A stretch of DNA of 64,000 nucleotides. Source: Glandiceps talaboti. Lineage: Eukaryota > Hemichordata > Enteropneusta > Spengelidae. The DNA is taken from positions 10,565,931-10,629,930 of the forward strand of contig NC_135555.1 of the NCBI RefSeq assembly GCF_964340395.1. The letters are read 5' to 3'. Made by a program: the position numbers and the translations under genes. Shown here one piece after another: positions 15,008-29,200 of this stretch (the stretch's first letter is position 1; the number at the start of each line of letters is the position of its first letter). Below the pieces are notes generated by a model that worked only from the letters and a program-made list of their open reading frames with translations, made no database searches and was not told the DNA's origin.

Positions 15008-18000
15008 ATGGCGTCAAGGAAAACATCGGCTGCTTCATTGCTACTCCTATTTTACTGCGTGCTCGTGGCTGGAGAAAAAGCCAATGTTATAATCATGCTT
15101 ATGGATGATGTAAGTATCTTACCTTACTTGGATTTCGATTTTGTCGTAGAGAACTACCTAATATATGTCCAGAGCACCGATGTGTGTTGCCGTCCGTTGA
15201 ACAGCTGACCGGACTTGTTTAACATTGTTGTTACATTGGACAAGTCATATGATGTCCTCGTGTGTATTTGTTTAACTTTGAGGCAGGGCTATTCGTCTAG
15301 CGGTTGGACTAATAGTTTTCGCCACTTTCCGCCCACCAACTTGGCGAATAGCCTAAACATTTGTTCAATGGACCCGGACGCACTTTTGACAAGAATTTGC
15401 AGCTCATAACATATCGATTTTGTCTACTTCGTTTAAGTTCGTATGTATCATGTATATGTTAATGTACATGTAATACCTGAGAAAGTTGACGTAATTGGCA
15501 GGGCAGCGCAACTATTTCACTTTAGATATGCGTACGACTCATAGTTTGGGATGATATTACATGTAAAGACCCATTTCGGATTAGGATTGTTTTAATAGTT
15601 AACCAGGGCAATATGGTGTAGACTCGAGTAATGTTATTTATGCCCAATGTGTTAATTTTCGCCAACAGATGGGATGGGGAGATTTGGGAGTGTTTGGAGA
15701 ACCAGCCAAAGAGACACCAAATATTGACAAAATGGCAGAAGAGGGGGTCGTGTTACCATCATTTTACACAGCAAATCCACTGTGTTCACCATGTGAGAAA
15801 ACATGCATTCTTTTATTCACTTTGAGCTTGGAGTAATTATGCTGTCAGTAAAATTACTCCAAGCTTTGAGCATGTCTAACAGTAGAAATTAAACAAAGCA
15901 ATAAAAAGTTAAATTGCTATGGACTGGGGAAACATACTATAGAGAATGTAACAAAAATACTTGCATATAAATCCTTGTATTACACAAATAAATAATGTTA
16001 TGGCCATGGGGAATCTGCATACATAACAGTGAGACAGTGTGCATAACAGTGAGACATTCTGCAGAACATGATACATTGTGCATAACATATGAGATATTCT
16101 GCATAACTTATGAAATGTTGTGCACATGAGACACTTATCCAGAATGTGAGACATTGTGCTTTAAACATCAGGTATAACACAGACATTGTGCATTATAACA
16201 TAATGAGATATTCTGTATTTAAACAATAATGTACGCCCTCCCAGCCCATAATGGACGAAAGCAAACTTTGAACGACATAATAGACAGCCGAGCCCATTAT
16301 GGAGTGCAACGTTTGCTTGAGTCCCTTTATGGACTGGGAGGGCGTACATTATTGTTATTATTTTATAGTTTTGCCAATTCCAGTGAATTTGTAGACCGAG
16401 AAACGCAAAACAACGTATAATATACACAGCGCTGAACATCGTCTGCCATGTTCGGCCCGGAAGCTGAATACTAATCATAGCGACACACGTACGTACACGT
16501 ACACACATGTATACACTTCAATGAACTGCTGTGAACACAAATCTTTTTAAAAAATATTCTTATGGTGTTTACCCCATAATTTCCCTGTTCTTAAATACCC
16601 ACACCTTTATTGCCTTACGGAATAAGCTTGTATTGTTATGCTCGTTCCGGGGCCGCGATGCCCAATAACGGAGTACATTATCAGTAATAATGTACAGCGA
16701 TGACGTCACAAAATTCACTGGAATTGGTAATGCTATAATATAATTAGATATATTGGACATTGTTATGTAAATTCCAGTGGGGAGAACCTTTAGATCACAA
16801 ACTGTCACTGTTGTGCCCCTCTATTGTCTAGTAAAGGTAAAATATTTATCATAGTGTGTGTTACTGTACAGAAATGTACATTTACATACTTTGAATGCCT
16901 ACCATCAGTACTTTCCTGTACTATTTGTTATAATATTAAACACATGTTAAATTTCTAGTTGTGCTGGTACCATAAAGTGTGGCAAGTGCATACCATAGGT
17001 GAATGACCCAAAATCCAAATATCACAAACAGAAAATATATTACCTCAACACTGAAATTCAGTGGCTTCTAATTCTACAAAACAGATAGAGTTGGTCATCA
17101 AAATGAAACCTATAAAGTACGTATGAGTACTGGAAACAATTGAAATTTAGACACCTCTAAAGGGACATTGGGCCATGCTTTCCATGTGATAGCAATTTCG
17201 GTGTTACAGTACTAACAATCATTTTATCAAAATAGCATGTTACCTCTAACATATTGATGGTCTCATTCCTATTGTTTGGGTTACAATCCAGGCTAGGGCA
17301 CACAACATATATATTGGGCTCATTTCTTCAGTCTTGCCACGGTGGGTACTCTAACATCCCAAACCCTAATGTTTCTATTGTCTTCTTCATTGTGTTGGGT
17401 TACAGAACAGACTAGAGTTCACAACAAATATACATGTTCTTCAATCTCATTGAAATGTATCTTGTTGATAAAATTTGGTGAAAAAGTTCAGTAATCCATC
17501 CACACATATTTACTGTTTTCAGCCAGAGCAGCTTTCCTGACTGGTCGACTACCGATTCGTAATGGTTTCTACACCACCAACGCACATGCAAGAAATGCAT
17601 ACACTCCACAAAACATAGCTGGTGGTATACCATCCCATGAAATATTACTACCTGAGCTCATGAAGAATGCAGGGTACAAAAGTAAAGTGATTGGTAAATG
17701 GTGAGTGGGGCATTTCATCTAGGTTGAGTCATGAAGTGGTATCCTTACTTACTGCTAAAACAGGCATTATACCATGCATGAGCCAAGTTAAACAGAAAAA
17801 TTATGGAATATATACTCTGGTCATTCTACGTCACGACAAGGTGTTCGAAATATGACTCAAAACTTTCAAAATTACTTTCAACGATGTTTCTTTGATATTA
17901 CTGGCACTGGTATAATTATGTTATTCTCCAATATTTTCTTCATTCAGCTGGAAAATACTCATGACCTAAGGGTTGTCACTACGACCGTCACTATGAGTCG

Positions 18001-20656
18001 ACTCGTAGTGACAAAGGCACATTAGATCACTTGTATTTCCCTTGGCTGAATGAAGAAAATACAAAGAAATAACATCTAATTATTCACCATTATATAACAT
18101 ATACATTTATAATCAAAGTTGATCATTTTACAATTTTAGGTTGTTTTACTTGATAGATAACAACACTTTTACTGCTGAACACAGCAGGGTTGCTATTGAG
18201 GGAAGTTTCATTAGCTGAGTATAGTTAAACAAAATTCTCTCCAGTCATAATCCTACTGTGTTGAGCAATAAAAGTCCTCTTAATACTTAGCAAGTAAAAC
18301 AGCAATCTCAACTGTCAAATGATCAACTTTGATCATTTAAATGTGTATACTATGATCAGTCTTCTTGTGAAACATTCCGTTTTAGCTATATGAGTACAAG
18401 GTGTAAGAAGTTTGATACATTCAATTTTTGTAATTTCTCCAACAGGCACCTTGGTCAGCAACCACAATATTTACCATTCAATCGTGGTTTTGATGAAGTG
18501 TTTAGTGCTCCAAATTGTCATTTTGGTCCATACAACAATGTAAACACTCCCAATATCCCAGTGTATAAAAACAATGAAATGGCTGGACGGTATTATGAGG
18601 ACTTTCAGATTGATAAAAAAAGTGGAGAATCTAACATAACACAGCTGTTCATTCAGGTAAGCTAGAATTTATTACTACCCAGATATATAGATATATCGGT
18701 AGTAGAGATGCTATCTTTATTATTATGTATTTTAATATTGTTTTAATCATAGCACCTTAAACATGATGGGTTGGTTGGTCATTTAGAAATGTGCAGACTA
18801 TTTTTAGAAATGTGGAATAAGTTCACTCTATTTTTCCACATAAAAACAGACTCGACATATTTCCATATGTTTCTTAATCTGAGTCTACAAATTTTTCCAC
18901 ATATGAATTGTGCCAAGTATAATATAATTACATTGTAATGGTAATTTATGTATTCATTGAAGATAATATAATCATAATTTCAAGACAGGACTTTCATTAT
19001 CTCTACCCTGATTGATCAGTTTTTTGGGACACTGAGTTCTCATCTCTATCCACAATCCACTGCAGGGGAACTGCGTTTGCAGTTCTGCAACAAAATGTAG
19101 TTGTCTCCAATCATGTAGTCTTATGTATCTCATGATCTTGATGTATCTCATGATCTTTCCATATTACATAAACCTATAGGAGGCCCTGAGTTTCATCGAG
19201 TCAAAACACCAAGCCAAAGAACCGTTCTTTCTGTACTGGACACCTGATGCCACACATGGACCTGTCTATGCATCTAAGATGTTCCTTGGTACGAGTCCAC
19301 GTGGTACCTATGGTGACGCTGTCAGGGAGTTAGACTACGGAGTGGGACAGATCCTCAATAAACTTAAAGAACTCAACATTGATAATAATACATTTGTCTT
19401 CTTCACATCAGATAATGGTGCAGCAACCTATGCAAAAGAAAATGGTGAGAAATCATGTATAGTCACTTAGTGGTGAAATATCTGTTTGTGTGTGTATGTA
19501 TGTATGTATGTATGTATGTATGTATGTATGTATGTATGTATGTATGTATGTATGTATGTGTGTTAGTGTGTAGAATGTATAAGTGTGTCTATGTGAGTAT
19601 ATGTAAGTGTGTGTGTGGTTGTGTCTGTGTATGTTTGTTTAGTATAGACGATGAATGTGTTATGGCAGAGTGATTAGAACAGTGATATGCAAATTAATTT
19701 TTAAAAAATTTGATTTTTTGTCAAAAGATTTAAATTCAAAATGTAAAGCAAATTAATTTATAACATGGTATGGATGTTCCTTAGTAAGGAATACAGGAGT
19801 GCACGACACTCATATTAAGTCATTCTGTTTCAGGTGGGAGCAATGGACCTTTCCTATGTGGCAAGGAGACAACTTTTGAGGGAGGCATGAGAGAACCTGC
19901 CATTGCACGATGGCCTGGACATATCAAGAAAGGACAGGTATAATAGACAACATATGTAAATGATAATAATCATAAACATACAAATATGTATAGAATGATA
20001 AATTGATCCTAAATCAAGTGGAAAACCTCTTTCCGTTGAGACTGTTATACATCTTATAAAACATGCAGTAATGATGAAAGATGATGAAAATGGATATGGA
20101 ATAAAGCTAAAAGATAATGAGACAAGTGAGTAAATATACACCTACTAATGTAGACATTTCCTTTAAATACATACTCACATAGAAATGATCGCATTCATCT
20201 AAGATAGCGACAACTTCCACATTGTACACACTTTACACCACATGAGGTGAAGTCTGACCTTTGACCTTTTGTGACTCACAGGTCAGCCATCAGTTGGGTA
20301 CAATCATGGACCTGTTTGCTACATCACTAGATATAGCAGGGGTAGATCCACCAGGTGACAGGGTCATAGATGGTACCAGTCTTCTACCAGCACTGGTGGA
20401 TCAAAAACTCAATGAAAATAAAACCATTTTCTATTACCGTGGTGATGAATTGATGGCAGCAAGACATGGCATGTACAAAGCTCACTTCTGGACATGGACA
20501 AACTCAATACAAGAGTTTAACAAGGTTTGTGATCACTGAAACTCAAGTTTTTGACATTTGAATATCAAATCATGTATATTCAGGAGTATAGTGCGTTTGT
20601 GTCATATGGAACACGCAGCATAGTAGTTAAAGGATTTCTGTAGAAATGTGTGATGG

Positions 20657-20722
<66 letters not shown>

Positions 20723-23700
20723 TTATCAAATGTCAATCCATTACCCCCCGAAACCACCACCGCTGTAAAGCCACAAAATGTTGTGAAGCCACGCACTCGG
20801 GCTTCACAGTTTTGGCCCTCCTAATACGCTTAAAAAGGCATAAAAAATGCCTAGAAATGTTCTCAGCGATGGTCCTACTTTTTTGTCAAAAATATAATAT
20901 GTGCGAAAATCGACGTGAGTGTTCGCAAAAGTCACCAGGAAAGCACGCACACATGTTCTAGGCACATAGCGCCACCAAGAGTTGAAATCGTTCATGTGCG
21001 CATGCGCGTATCTCTGTAACTAGTGAGTGAACTCGTGTAAGTTTGCTGTTCACTTATGAGTACTTCCAGCTCCAGGGAGCATTCACTGCCTCGTGGCAAG
21101 TCCTGTCGTTGGAGTTTCCTTTTTCTGAAGGTTAGTACATCCACCATTCATACTTTGCTAATAATGACTATCATTTAAGACCATTATTTCAGAATTGGCG
21201 ACACTATTATTGTGTGTCCGTCACAGTGAGCAAACTCGATTGAATATGGCCGCTCATATGATATACATCTTAGTGCTGTAGACGTTTTTGAATTCATATA
21301 TTTTTGTCCAAATTTTCAGCAGTTAGTATTGTCAAACCTTTCATCAAAGGATGGGTGCATTCATCTGCTTGAATGTGTGTTTTTTTATCTAAAAGTAGTC
21401 GCTCATGTTCCAGACAGGGGTGATCTTCAAGGGCTGTAAAATTTTAGTTGATGGCAACAGTCTGAAAAACGAAAGCACAGAAGCCAAGAGTACTGAAAAA
21501 CGAAAAGTCACAAATGAATGAAAATATAGACCCTGTTTATGTGGACAGCACAGAATTTAAACTTTACCATGGGTTATTACAGAGATATTAATTATGTTCT
21601 TGTACATGTATATTTGCCATGTTTAATAGTATTGTTACAATAAAAATGACGCAAGTTCACATGGCGGAAGTTCACCATTTGTAATTTTATAAACTTACAG
21701 ATAGTTACGTAGTCGCTACTCAGCTCAGTCCCGCTATTCGCTAACTCAAAGGTCAAATGTTCACGTTTTTAATAGTACCTCAAATAAGGAAGCATGAGGA
21801 TTTTGGTTCGATATACACACTGGCCCGCTATCCCGAGTCTAGTAACTTTCTGTAAGGACCAATAAAACTTACTAAAATGCGCATGTAGTCCTATCCTACA
21901 TACGGGATAGTGACTTTTCAATATTAGGGAGCTCAGCATTCAAAATGGTGGCGATACGGATTCACGGTCACCGTAAGGTAAAATTCATTCGATTTTTAAT
22001 TTGCTATTGTAACCAACTCTGATTGTCTATTCCGAGTATTCGCGATAAAATTATCAGTTTGGAAACGGGGTAGATTTTATATGAGTTCGTGCCATAACAG
22101 CTTATGTTGTGTAGTTTTCGAAAAGCACGCCCTGTGAGAAAGTCTCCCAACAGGCGATCTCGCATGATTTCGTATTTATGTACAGTGCGTAGTCTTTCTA
22201 AACAGTAATTTTCAGATCAGTTGCTATCTAAACTACGTTTCTGAGTTATTTATTTGGTAGGTTATAAAGCTCCCTTTATAAAATCACTGTACAAATTGGA
22301 CGTAAGCGTTCGTCCGGCCACGTTCAACTGAACTGACTATAGTGAAGCTCAATCATAACAATGGTTGCTGTCAAAATCGATGACGCAATTTGATCGTGTT
22401 GTTATCGGTGCGTCGAATTTCAAATCACATTAGTTTGAGGGTCCAATACTTCTTTTATTTTGTGTCAGTGATTTTATTCAGCAAGAAAACAACGTGTTCT
22501 ATGTTTTTGCTGTGATGATCGTAATTTTTACCGGGTACAGCCTACATTGAAGCCATGTGGCACTGCTAACAGTAACAATAACACGATTCCGTTCAGTGTT
22601 GCGAGATCGTGTTTTTGGGAACATTTCTAAATACACGAAACCAGTTATTGAATGTGTAGTGGATATTGATATTCAGTTTGAAAAAAATCAAAATCCTGAA
22701 CTTTATTTTACGATTGGTTTTGTCATTTCTTAGTAGTTATAGGGCCAACTGTATCACGTTTAACGTTTAATATGTCAACCCGGAAGTACATAGACATGAA
22801 AATAGACTAAGTGTAATTAGTAACGAAATTTTACTCTAACTGCTGGTAACCTTCAGATTTATTTATTTTTATGTTGTGAATACATTCTAGTAAGCCCTAA
22901 GGATGACACTATAGAAACTTGCTGTATGGGAAAGTAATTTTTGTCCTTAAAAATGCAAGTCAGACTAATGTGTACCAGAATGTTATATTTAAGCTAGAAA
23001 TAAGACCACATGATCATATCTTATTACCCTTCACCCCCCCCCCCCCCCAAAAAAAAATAAAAAATAAAAAATAAAGACAAACTACATAAAGAAAGCCAAA
23101 ATAGAAGCAGCCCCAAAACAGAAAAAAGCAAACAAAATTACAGTAAGGAGCTGATGATGCACAAACAACTACAAAGAAATAGACAGTACAACTGGAACAC
23201 AGGGTTTAAAATAAATATGGCGTTTGGAAAAGTGAATTAGAGCAAAAGCTAAGAGAGATGAAGAGCCAAAGTGAACAATTGAAAGCACTGAAAGACGGGA
23301 CCACCAATTCTTTTGCAGGACTATTATGTTATCAATTTTACTAGTCCTGTGGGATAGTGTTTTTTTTTTACTCCAGTGTCAAACCCTGCATGATATGAAT
23401 TCCTATTCTGATTTAATTTTGGGAATTTCTAAAAAGATGACAAATTAATTTCAAAAATTATTTTCACATACACTGGCATGTGCTTCCTGTGAAACTTTGC
23501 TTTCAACGATCAACCTCATGGTATGTTTTCATAAACATAATCATCTTTAAGACAATAAATTTCGAAAGGATTGACTAGTATCTGTTTTCCAGCAAGTTAA
23601 TTTGGTGAAATACCAGCTTTATTCATAAAATTCAGTTCAGAAAAGCTTATTGAACTTTACTATTCTCAACAGATTGTTTCTGTCAATGATGTCATCATTG

Positions 23701-26201
23701 ATGAATGAAATGTTCTCAATTCTACCAACATTTCTTGACAACATTTTTTGCTGAGGGTCAGACAAATAAATTAAAATATGATTAAAAGTAATTGTGACTG
23801 CAGCAGAACTGAATTGCCCCAGAAATTACTGGCCAGCAAGATGAGATATATTCAAACCTATGATTGGTGTCAGACACCAATCATTGGTTTGAATATATCT
23901 CATCTTGATGTACATCACAAGGGCTTTGATTTCCCACAGTGCTGCTCTCTTTGAAAACCTGCTTATAGACAGCCACTGCTAAAATTTACACAAATGGTGT
24001 TATCAAGACTGACTTTATGTTATAAAGTGTGATTAGGTGTGTAGCTATGGTGTGATGCTCAGTTTGGTCACAGATATATATACGACTAATAATTGACCTA
24101 CTAATAGGTAAATTCTTAAGTGGTAATCAGGTACATGGGCATGATGTACTTGATGCAAAGGGAGTTTTAAATGGATGGCGTGTGTACTGGATTTTGAACT
24201 AATTACTACACTAAATTTCTTTTATTGTCAATGAGACCTTTGTTGAAGCTCACAGTTGCTATAGACCCATGCAGTTGTAATGAATTTTGACAAGCCCATC
24301 AAGTGTGATTGACATTACCCCAGTAAGAGAATGATGTGTAGTTAAAAGTCACTATCTATGGACAGTTGGTGTCATTTGTTGGGGATGCTTGTGACAAATA
24401 TTTTGTTACCTGTATTACATCACAACCGAAGCAGTTTGTGAAGAAGACAGGCCACCTGTTTGACTTCTCTCATTACATACATTAGTCCCCGCCAGATGAA
24501 GTCCGGACGGGGACTTATGGGTTGGGTTCCGTCCGTCTGTCCATCCGTCCATCCGCCCACAGCTGTTTCTTGGAGATGCTTGGACCAATTTTTATCAAAC
24601 TAAGTACAGGGGCAACATACAAATGTACTATGGCATACATATGCACGTCAATTTGTTTTATGATACAATCCAATATGGCCACCTAGCAGCCATTTTGTTT
24701 GCGAATTGTCCCTGTCCAAAGCCATAACTCAGACATGCGTGAACAGATCTCATTCAAAGTTGGTATTAGGACAGTGTTCTATGACTTACATGTGCATATT
24801 CATTTTTGTTGTGATACGATCCAATATGGCCGCCTAGCAGCCATTTTGTTTGTGAATTTTCAATGTCCAAAGCCATAACTCAGACATACTTGAACAGATC
24901 TCGTTCAAAGTCGGTATTACGACAGTGTTCTATGACATACATGTGCATATTCATTGATGTCATGATACAATCCAATATGGCTGCCTGGCAGCCATTTTGT
25001 TAGCAAATTTTCCATGTCCAAAGCCATAACTCAGACATGCTTGAATAGATCTCATTCAAAGTTACTATTAGGACAGTGTTCTATGACATACATGTGCATA
25101 TCCATTTTCGTCGTGATGCGATCCAATATGGCTGCCTGGCAGCCATTTTGTTTGTGAATTTTCCATGTCCAAAGCCATAACTCAGACTTGCTTGAACAGA
25201 TCTCATTCAAAGTTGGTATTAGGACAGTGTTCTATGACATAGTGATACATGTGCATATTCATTGTTGTCATGATACAATCCAATATGGCTGCCTGCCAGC
25301 TATTTTGTTTTCGAATTTGCTATGTCCAAAGCCATAACTCAGACTTGCTTGAATAGATCTCATTCAAAGTTGGTATTAGCACAGTGTTCTGTGACATACA
25401 TGTGCATATCCATTTTCGTCGTGATACAATCCGATATGGCTGCCTAGCCATTTTGTTGGGTGCAGTTTTCATGTCCAAAGCCATAACCCAGACATGCTTG
25501 AACAGAGTAGTGATATCAAAAACAACCATATGAGGCCAAACAACATTAACCAGGTTTGAAAATGACAACATAAACTGACAGTTCCTTAAAATCCAATCAT
25601 AGCTGGGTCTATGTCATTTTCAATGACTTGTTTGTATTTTTGCCTTGAGTTGTCAGTGTGTAGGGAATAACGGTTTATTTGTAGAACAGTGAGGTACTTC
25701 ACCATGTAACTTTGTACCGATCAATCAGTGTGTGTGTGTGTGTGTGTAGAAGAGCTACTGAGACTACCGGTATATATCTGCTGCTCTTATTTTATGACTT
25801 CTTTTAACTATTACTACAGATGATACCTTTGTATAGAGAATTACACTGTGTGTGTGTTGTGTGTGTAAAAGTAAGACCATCTGCTCTACTTCCTTCATGT
25901 TGCTTAATTTTCTAAAGGGTGTGTGTATCGATTTTCAGTATAGACTTTAGAAGAGAGACCAGCTGCCACACATACTTGTAGATTTATCCTTCTTTCAGTT
26001 GTTTAATAGCGTGCATAGAGAATAACAGGATAAGTGTAGAAGAAACCGTCTGCTGTTCTTATTTCATGACTTCTGTTTGCTGTTGAGTTCTTACAGTTTG
26101 TAAATTTCTATAAAGAATTAGTTTGTATGTGTCACTTTGTTTGTATGTATGTATGTATGTATGTATGTATGTATGTATGTATGTATGTATGTATGTATGT
26201 A

Positions 26202-26232
<31 letters not shown>

Positions 26233-29200
26233 TTAGAAGGCCATCTATTCTTTTGATCTCATGTTTCTATTTTGCTTTTGAGTTTTAAGTGTTTGTATAG
26301 AATAAGTGTGCAAGTATACAAGAGAGACCATCTGCTGTACTTATTTCATAACATCTTATGTACTATTGATTAATACAGTTTATTTTCAGAATTGCAGTAA
26401 TACCATCTATTATACTTACTTCAAAAACAGCCTTGTGATCCCAATTTGGAATTTACATTTTAGTGAGTGGTTATTCAATGTCATCTCCCTGTATTCTTTT
26501 TGATAGGTCGGATAGCTCATCCTGTCATTTATTTGGATTTGGATGAAAGTTTGGCCACAGATACTTTACATAATTTATGTAATTCATTTCCTGGAGAAAA
26601 TTGAAGCTGCAGTAGTATCATTAAGAGAATACTATCAATTTACAAATTACAGAGGCTAAAGGTACACAAGGTAAGCATAATAATGGACCAGTGGGTTTTA
26701 TGACATGTGCATTGTCTCTGGAACATAAATTCTTTTGTTTTACATGTACATTGTGTACATGCATGTAATGTGCCTTCAAGTGCAATGTTTTGAATATAGA
26801 TCTTGTATTAATTATATTTTACGTAAATTCCTTGCATAGTTGCACCAGTTAAGTCATCATTATGGAAAACCTGCTGATGGTAGAAAGTTGTTGACTCATT
26901 CATTTTGTGTTATATTTTGTAGCCTTACTGTTCAAACTTTTTTACATCCTTTTGTCTATAGATTTAGAAAAAATATGTCACGCAGTAGACGTGTTTCTAG
27001 ACAGCCAGAGTATAAGAGGTATATAAGGGAAAAGAAGGATAAGCCCCATGTTGCAAAACAGTTCATCTGTGATTACAAAGGTGAGGAAATCTTAGTTGAA
27101 AACATAGATTGAAGTTTCTTTTTGCACATGTGTACCTGCCTGGCAAATAATGTAGTCTTAGAACTTACTGTACAAATACTGTAGGTCAGAGTGCAGAGGT
27201 TTTTTTTCCACAAGCAAAGTTATAAAGTTTAGTTTCATAGGGAACTGCGGTAACATTAGTGATGAAAAATTGAAGTGTCAATTGGACAAAATGACAGGGG
27301 AACCCCGGTAACATTTACCTACTTACCACCCTTAAATAAAACACTGCGTAACTTCTCTCTCAATTTCTTTGTGTCATGATGAGGACCTCACTCAAGCTTG
27401 TTTGCTCCAACAGAAGTTACTGGACTCCTTTCTGATGAGGAAGACTCATGTGATAGTGATTGTGATGATTCACAAAAAGAAGTGGACCCTAATCCAGATT
27501 GTGATGATGCAAAAAAAGAAGTGGACCCTAATCCAGGTAAGTTAATTGTCCACCTGTACTTTAAAAAAAAATAATGCTCTCCTTTATGCTACATCGGACA
27601 AGGACATGTTTAAAACAGTTGTTAAATGAAAACAGTAGCACATCTAAAAATTGTCTGTGCTGCTGAGAAGTCAGAATTTTTAAGAACATACGAAGTGTCA
27701 TCAGTCTTGTCATTAAATACTTGTATTTCTAAATATGTTTTTGTTTTTTAATGATATGAGATCCTTGTAAATGCCTACAAGTAATAACTGTTTCTTGAAG
27801 ACACACTTATACATTAATGACCCTTTGGGGTGGTGTGGTGCATTTTTTGTCTTTTGTTGTGATTCAGTTTGTTTCAGGTTCTGGAGTATCAATCCAAGCT
27901 GTATAGAAATATTTACTATGAATCATTTGGGAAATCACAAGATAAAATTTAACATATATATATATGTGATAGCTATAATGTGTGGTATACAGCAAGAATA
28001 GTTGGTTGGCAGCTCTTTTCTTTTGAATTCAAAAATTCTTGTCTTTGCTAACAGTGATTTTGAGTTGCATAATTTGTGAACATACCATCTTTACTGCATA
28101 GGCTTGATATTTTACACAGTGACTATAATTTTTCATTAGCCTCCATTGAGGGAATACAAAGAATAAGTATACATAATCAGACAAGACAACCAGAGATTAG
28201 AGAAAATTGTGGACCTAAGAAGGGGTCGTCTACAGGACCTAAAAATAGATCAACCACAGGTAAGTGTAAAATAAGTGCTAAACTGTCATAGAATGACTGG
28301 TTGTGATGGCTTCTGTCAATATCTGTTCCCAAGGAGGAAAGTTAGTCACCCAGAATGAATCAGACTGTTTTCCTCCAGTCAAATGAAATTGCATTCATTT
28401 CAAGTTACTTGCAGCCCGTTCGGGAACAGGTTGCTGTTGCTGGTCAATGTGTGTTTTACAATACACTACAGTGTACTTTATTGTTCCGGTACTAATGTCA
28501 GATCAATCCCTAAATGTCTTGATAGACAGTATCAAATGCTAAGCAAGGATCTTCGAGCATAAAAACTGACAATGCATGAGAAGGGGTCCGATGGATTACT
28601 TGCATTGCAGGATATGGAGTACTGTCACACCCCACGCACATGTGGACGTACATATGCTAACAAATTGTTAGTGTCACACTTTCTTTCAAGCAGTTGTGGG
28701 CTGACATAGTATTTGGATGCAACATTTATATTATATTATATATTTATCAATGCGCGTAAATCCAGAAAGAATAGGAAAGTTTGCTTTGATGGAACTTGAA
28801 ACAAACATTGATCATACAGCATTATGATAGTTCCAAAAGTTATTAAGTGCTACAGTGTCTTGTAATTGCTCATTTACATCATTAACAATGTCAGCTGAAT
28901 GTTCTTCCTTGATGTCAAGGATGACAGTGAAAGTATATTGCTGAAAATTGGTCTTTTTTCTTCGTACATGTAGTTGGGACAAAGTCTAAAGTTGTTCGAC
29001 GAAGAGTGCCATGGACAAGGGCTGAAGAAGAAGCCATTGACAGGCATTTCATGTCTCACATTCAAAAGAGGAAAGTTGTAACAAAGTCTGAAGCTGAAAA
29101 ATGCCTATTGAAGGAGAAAGTGTTGTGCAACAGGGACTGGAAATTAATAAAATGGCATGTTCAAACCAGAGCAATAGCATATGAAAAAAAAGGAACCAAA

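Noticed and set aside
20650-20961. Open frame over the (GT)n repeat
   Set aside because: Val-Cys-rich translation of a dinucleotide repeat.
23837-23907. microRNA precursor
   Set aside because: The stem has effectively no loop and the pairing is near perfect over 35 bp, more like a palindromic element.
26506-26669. Possible exon (acceptor at 26505, donor at 26670) reading [17 protein letters not shown]
   Set aside because: Its phase does not fit either the 21056 frame or the 26975 start, and it stops internally. At most a 5' UTR exon.
28102-28139. Upstream acceptor for the third exon of the nested gene
   Set aside because: The acceptor at 28101 gives the wrong phase. The one at 28139 fits the phase of the preceding donor.
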